From Hyphomicrobiales bacterium (GTDB lineage Bacteria; Pseudomonadota; Alphaproteobacteria; Rhizobiales; Aestuariivirgaceae), in the NCBI GenBank assembly GCA_027067085.1, contig JAMOMM010000328.1, positions 1 through 9,572 on the forward strand: DNA of 9,572 bases, in the 5' to 3' direction. The notes beneath the pieces were generated by a model. It was not told the origin of the DNA, did no database searches, and saw nothing but the letters and a program-made list of their open reading frames with translations. This document shows positions 6,589-9,572 of the stretch, piece after piece. A program made the translations under genes and the position numbers. Numbering within the stretch: the first letter of the stretch is position 1; each line of letters opens with the position of its first letter.

Positions 6589-7593
6589 ATGAAATTATTA
6601 AAATCAACCCTACTTGCTGCCAGCGTTTTGGCTCTTTCAACATCCAGTGCTTTTGCTGCTGGTGAATGTGACCCGGGCGAAGTGGTTATCAAATTCTCAC
6701 ACGTGACCAACACCGACAAGCACCCAAAAGGTATTGCCGCGACTTTGCTCGCCAAGCGCGTCAACAAAGAAATGAACGGCAAAGCTTGCATGGAAGTTTA
6801 TCCGAACTCATCTTTGTATGATGATAAAAAAGTGCTTGAAGCAATGCTCAATGGCGATGTTCATCTTGCAGCTCCTTCACTTTCTAAGTTCGAAAAATTT
6901 ACCAAAAAATTCCGCATTTTTGATTTGCCTTTCATGTTTAAAGACATCAATGCGGTTGATAAATTCCAAAACTCACCTTCTGGCCAAAAACTTAAAAATG
7001 CGATGCGTAAACGCGGCCTTCAAGGTTTGGCTTTTTGGCACAATGGCATGAAGCAAATGTCTGCTTCACGTCCACTTATCAGCCCAGAAGATGCAAAAGG
7101 TCTAAAGTTTCGCGTACAACCATCTGATGTGCTTGTCGCTCAGTTTGAGCAGCTTGGTGCTAATCCGCAAAAAATGTCGTTTAAAGAAGTTTATGGCGGC
7201 CTACAAACCAAAGTTATCGATGGTCAAGAAAACACTTGGTCAAACATTTACGGTAAAAAGTTCTTTGAAGTTCAAGACGGCGTGACAGAAACCAACCACG
7301 GCATCATTGATTATCTTCTTGTGACTTCTGATGAATGGTGGACTGGTCTAAAACCTGATGTGCGCGACCAACTTAGCAAAATCATCATGGAAGTTACAAC
7401 GCTGCGTAACAAAGAAGCCACTGCTGTAAACGCAGCAAACAAAGCCAAAATGGTTGCTGCTGGCGGTGTTGTTCGCACGCTTACGGATGAACAACGTCAA
7501 GCATGGGTTGATGCGCTGAAACCTGTTTGGAAAAAGTTTGAAGGCAACATTGGTGCTGACTTAATTGCAGCGGCTCAAGAAGCCAACAAATAA
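6589..7593 (+). CDS. dctP: TRAP transporter periplasmic substrate-binding protein DctP
   Basis: This 334-aa extracytoplasmic receptor binds the organic acid and hands it to DctQM. A Sec signal peptide is clear: MKLLKSTLLAASVLAL..., with probable cleavage after AFA (residue 23), giving a mature protein starting AGECDPG. The mature chain shows the DctP pattern: VIKFSHVTN (33-41), then GLKFRVQPS (171-179) with the conserved family arginine at 175 that typically holds a substrate carboxylate, then SFKEVYGGLQTKVIDGQEN (197-215), then NHGIIDYLLVTSDEWW (236-251). Two cysteines, Cys27 and Cys67, remain after cleavage and could form a disulfide in the periplasm. Length is normal for the family. The start is fixed by GGAGG seven bases upstream and by the signal peptide. 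DctBD next door and dctQM downstream support a dicarboxylate-type substrate; TRAP receptors also bind other organic acids, so the exact ligand is not proven. Confidence 0.95.
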   Translation: MKLLKSTLLAASVLALSTSSAFAAGECDPGEVVIKFSHVTNTDKHPKGIAATLLAKRVNKEMNGKACMEVYPNSSLYDDKKVLEAMLNGDVHLAAPSLSKFEKFTKKFRIFDLPFMFKDINAVDKFQNSPSGQKLKNAMRKRGLQGLAFWHNGMKQMSASRPLISPEDAKGLKFRVQPSDVLVAQFEQLGANPQKMSFKEVYGGLQTKVIDGQENTWSNIYGKKFFEVQDGVTETNHGIIDYLLVTSDEWWTGLKPDVRDQLSKIIMEVTTLRNKEATAVNAANKAKMVAAGGVVRTLTDEQRQAWVDALKPVWKKFEGNIGADLIAAAQEANK

Positions 7594-7610
7594 TCACACA
7601 CGCTTTATCT

Positions 7611-7650
7611 TTGCGCGGCTTGTCTGAAAGCCGCGCAATTTTATTTTGTT
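7611..7650 (+). terminator. Intrinsic terminator / attenuator between dctP and dctQ
   Basis: A perfect 11-bp G+C-rich stem, TTGCGCGGCTT (7611-7621) with AAGCCGCGCAA (7628-7638), encloses a 6-base loop and is followed at once by TTTTATTTTG. This is a strong intrinsic terminator. It begins 17 bases after the dctP stop and ends before the dctQ ribosome-binding site. Since dctQM clearly continue the same unit, it most likely acts as a partial stop or mRNA 3'-end stabiliser that makes more dctP than dctQM transcript, as binding proteins are needed in excess. Full termination with a separate dctQ promoter would need a promoter in the 30 bases left, which I do not see. Confidence 0.85.
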
Positions 7651-7680
7651 CATTTTCAAGTCCAGTTAGGGAGGGATAAA

Positions 7681-8328
7681 ATGTCGAGATCAAAAATATC
7701 ACAAACTATCGACAATATTGAAGAAACGGCTATCGCAATGCTTTTGGGCATAATGACGCTCATAACCTTTGCCAATGTTGTGGCGCGATATGTGTTTAAC
7801 AGCAATATCTTATGGTCACTTGAACTCACCGTATTTTTGTTTGCGTGGTTGGTGCTTCTTGGGGCTTCTTATGGGGTTAAGCACTCGGTTCATATTGGCG
7901 TTGATGTGTTGTTGCAAATTTTTCCAGACAAGGTCAAAAAGGCGCTGTCACTTCTTGCTGCCGCATTGTGCATTACCTTTGCCTTATTGATGTTAAAGGG
8001 CAGTTGGGATTATTGGTCCCCGTTTATTGGTAAACAAGCTTTCCTTGAAACCGATGATATTCCCATTCCTGCCGTGCTGCAATTTTTGTCAACTTGGTTC
8101 AACGATGGTGAGTTGTATGAGAAAATTCCACGGTTTATCCCCTATGCTGTTTTGCCGCTTTCTATGGCTTTACTGACCTATCGTTTTGTTCAAGGGTTTT
8201 GGCGCATTTTGACCAACCAACAATCCATGCTCATCGCTTCACATGAGGGCGAAGATATGTTGGAAGAGTTTATTGCCAATGTAAAAGCTGAAGAACCAAC
8301 AACCAATAAATCAAAGAGCGGGAGTTAA
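7681..8328 (+). CDS. dctQ: TRAP transporter small membrane subunit DctQ
   Basis: This 215-aa inner-membrane protein pairs with DctM to form the transport unit. Four membrane segments are visible, near residues 16-36, 47-65, 88-106 and 153-172. The DctQ fingerprint is present: FANVVARYVFN (30-40), a Trp-x-x-Glu-Leu element (WSLEL, 45-49), FAWLVLLGASYGVK and HIGVD (71-75). The loop between spans three and four (107-152) and the polar C-terminal tail (about 175-215, rich in Glu, Lys and Ser) make it longer than minimal DctQ proteins of 160-180 residues, but within the range of the longer DctQ group found with dctBD. The ribosome-binding site AGGGAGGG (7668-7675) lies five bases before the ATG. 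The dctM start follows the stop by three bases, so the two subunits are co-translated. Confidence 0.93.
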   Translation: MSRSKISQTIDNIEETAIAMLLGIMTLITFANVVARYVFNSNILWSLELTVFLFAWLVLLGASYGVKHSVHIGVDVLLQIFPDKVKKALSLLAAALCITFALLMLKGSWDYWSPFIGKQAFLETDDIPIPAVLQFLSTWFNDGELYEKIPRFIPYAVLPLSMALLTYRFVQGFWRILTNQQSMLIASHEGEDMLEEFIANVKAEEPTTNKSKSGS

Positions 8329-8331
8329 GTT

Positions 8332-9572
8332 ATGGACGTCGCACTTTTATTTGCCATGATTATTGGCATGATGTTGATCGGTGTGCCGATTGCGGTTTCG
8401 CTCGGTCTATCAAGTGTTATTTTCTTGTTGATCCATTCTAACGGTTCTCTTGCATCGGTTGCACAAACACTGTTCTCTGCTTTTGATGGACACTACACCC
8501 TTCTCGCTATTCCGTTCTTCATTTTAGCCTCAACCTTTATGTCAACAGGCGGTGTAGCGCGGCGGATTATTCGCTTTGCCATTGCCATTGTTGGTCACTT
8601 TCAAGGCGGCCTTGCCATTGCTTCAGTTTTGGCTTGTATGATGTTTGCCGCGCTGTCTGGCTCATCACCTGCAACGGTTGTTGCGATTGGTGGTATTGTT
8701 ATTGCTGGCATGCGCCAAGTTGGATATACAAAAGACTTTGCCGCTGGCGTCATTTGTAATGCTGGCACCTTGGGTATTCTTATCCCGCCATCTATCGTTA
8801 TGGTGGTTTATGCAGCAGCAACAGATGTTTCTGTTGGACGGATGTTCCTTGCTGGTGTGATCCCTGGTCTACTTGCGGGCTTCATGCTGATGGCAGGCAT
8901 TTATGCTTATGCCAAAGTTAAAGGCCTTCCCTCTCAGCCATGGGCTGGTTGGGGCGAGGTTTTTTCTGCCTTTCGTGATGCGATGTGGGGTTTGCTTTTA
9001 ATCATCATCATTTTAGGTGGTATTTATGGGGGTATCTTTACCCCAACAGAAGCTGCGGCTGTCGCTGCTATTTATGCCTTCTTTATTGCTAACTTTGTTT
9101 ATCGCGATATGGGGCCTCTGCACAGCGCAACAGGGCAAAGCATTTCTTTGTTCAAAAAGCCAACGGCCCTACTAACCGTTTGGTTTCATAAAGACACCAA
9201 ACAATCATTACTCGATGCGGGCAAGTTGACCATCATGTTGATGTTCATCATCGCCAATGCGTTGATCCTTAAACACGTATTGACCGAAGAACGCATTCCG
9301 CAAATGATTACCGAAGCCATGTTGGCGGCTGGGTTTGGTCCGATTATGTTCCTTATCATCGTCAACATTATTTTGTTGATCGGTGGGCAGTTTATGGAGC
9401 CATCTGGCCTGTTGGTTATTGTGGCACCTTTGGTGTTCCCGATCGCTATTCAACTGGGCATCGACCCTATTCACCTAGGCATCATTATGGTGGTGAATAT
9501 GGAAATCGGTATGATAACACCGCCGGTGGGGCTCAACCTGTTTGTAACCGCTGGCGTTGCCCAAATGTCGGT
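8332..9572 (+). CDS. dctM: TRAP transporter large membrane subunit DctM, 3' end outside window
   Basis: The frame from ATG 8332 stays open to the last base of the window (413 codons), so the C-terminus is missing. DctM is the large ion-coupled transport subunit. It starts MDVALLFAMIIGMMLIGVP, typical of the family, and shows both signature re-entrant loops: GTLGILIPPSI (145-155) and NMEIGMITPPVGLN (389-402). Many membrane spans lie between them, as expected. The second signature usually lies close to the end, so perhaps 40-60 residues are missing. A polar loop of about 40 residues (258-298, with KKPTALLTVWFHKDTKQS) separates spans mid-protein; longer DctM proteins have such a loop, so I do not treat it as a fusion. 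The ribosome-binding site GGGAG (8320-8324) overlaps the end of dctQ, seven bases before the start. Confidence 0.94.
   Translation, partial: MDVALLFAMIIGMMLIGVPIAVSLGLSSVIFLLIHSNGSLASVAQTLFSAFDGHYTLLAIPFFILASTFMSTGGVARRIIRFAIAIVGHFQGGLAIASVLACMMFAALSGSSPATVVAIGGIVIAGMRQVGYTKDFAAGVICNAGTLGILIPPSIVMVVYAAATDVSVGRMFLAGVIPGLLAGFMLMAGIYAYAKVKGLPSQPWAGWGEVFSAFRDAMWGLLLIIIILGGIYGGIFTPTEAAAVAAIYAFFIANFVYRDMGPLHSATGQSISLFKKPTALLTVWFHKDTKQSLLDAGKLTIMLMFIIANALILKHVLTEERIPQMITEAMLAAGFGPIMFLIIVNIILLIGGQFMEPSGLLVIVAPLVFPIAIQLGIDPIHLGIIMVVNMEIGMITPPVGLNLFVTAGVAQMS

Overview
The window reads as chromosomal DNA of an alphaproteobacterium, most likely of the Hyphomicrobiales/Rhizobiales group. This rests on the type of genes (a dctB-dctD pair beside a dctPQM TRAP transporter, and a fused-permease 2-aminoethylphosphonate-type ABC importer), on protein sequences that look alphaproteobacterial, and on a palindromic intergenic repeat. 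Base composition looks moderate (mid-40s % G+C by eye), which is low for that group. The genus cannot be fixed from the sequence. Every gene I accept lies on the + strand.

Layout. Positions 2-2492 are the end of an ABC importer operon: the C-terminal third of an ATPase, then, after one base, a 669-aa permease with two transmembrane units. Both resemble the putative 2-aminoethylphosphonate importer (PhnT2/PhnU2 type). The binding protein and the rest of the ATPase would lie upstream. Positions 2493-3137 hold two direct copies of a 107-bp, two-hairpin repeat (2495-2601 and 3045-3151). Between them are 443 bp with one small unrecognised ORF (2751-3044). Positions 3138-6379 encode a two-component system of the DctB/DctD type whose genes overlap by 4 bp. 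After a 209-bp leader come dctP (6589-7593), a strong terminator/attenuator hairpin, dctQ (7681-8328) and dctM (8332 to the window end, incomplete).

How the genes work together. DctB is a membrane histidine kinase with a periplasmic sensor domain that probably detects a C4-dicarboxylate or similar organic acid. It should phosphorylate DctD, an AAA+ activator, which should switch on dctPQM. DctP captures the acid in the periplasm, and DctQ plus DctM import it using an ion gradient. The hairpin after dctP fits the usual need for more binding protein than membrane subunits. The ABC importer upstream is a separate nutrient-uptake module.

I do not see a new biological system here. The points most worth a second look are these: the repeat pair and the small ORF it encloses; the dctB start codon lying inside a repeat hairpin; and a DctD whose sigma-54 contact loop reads GAFAGA instead of GAFTGA, with no recognisable -24/-12 promoter before dctP.
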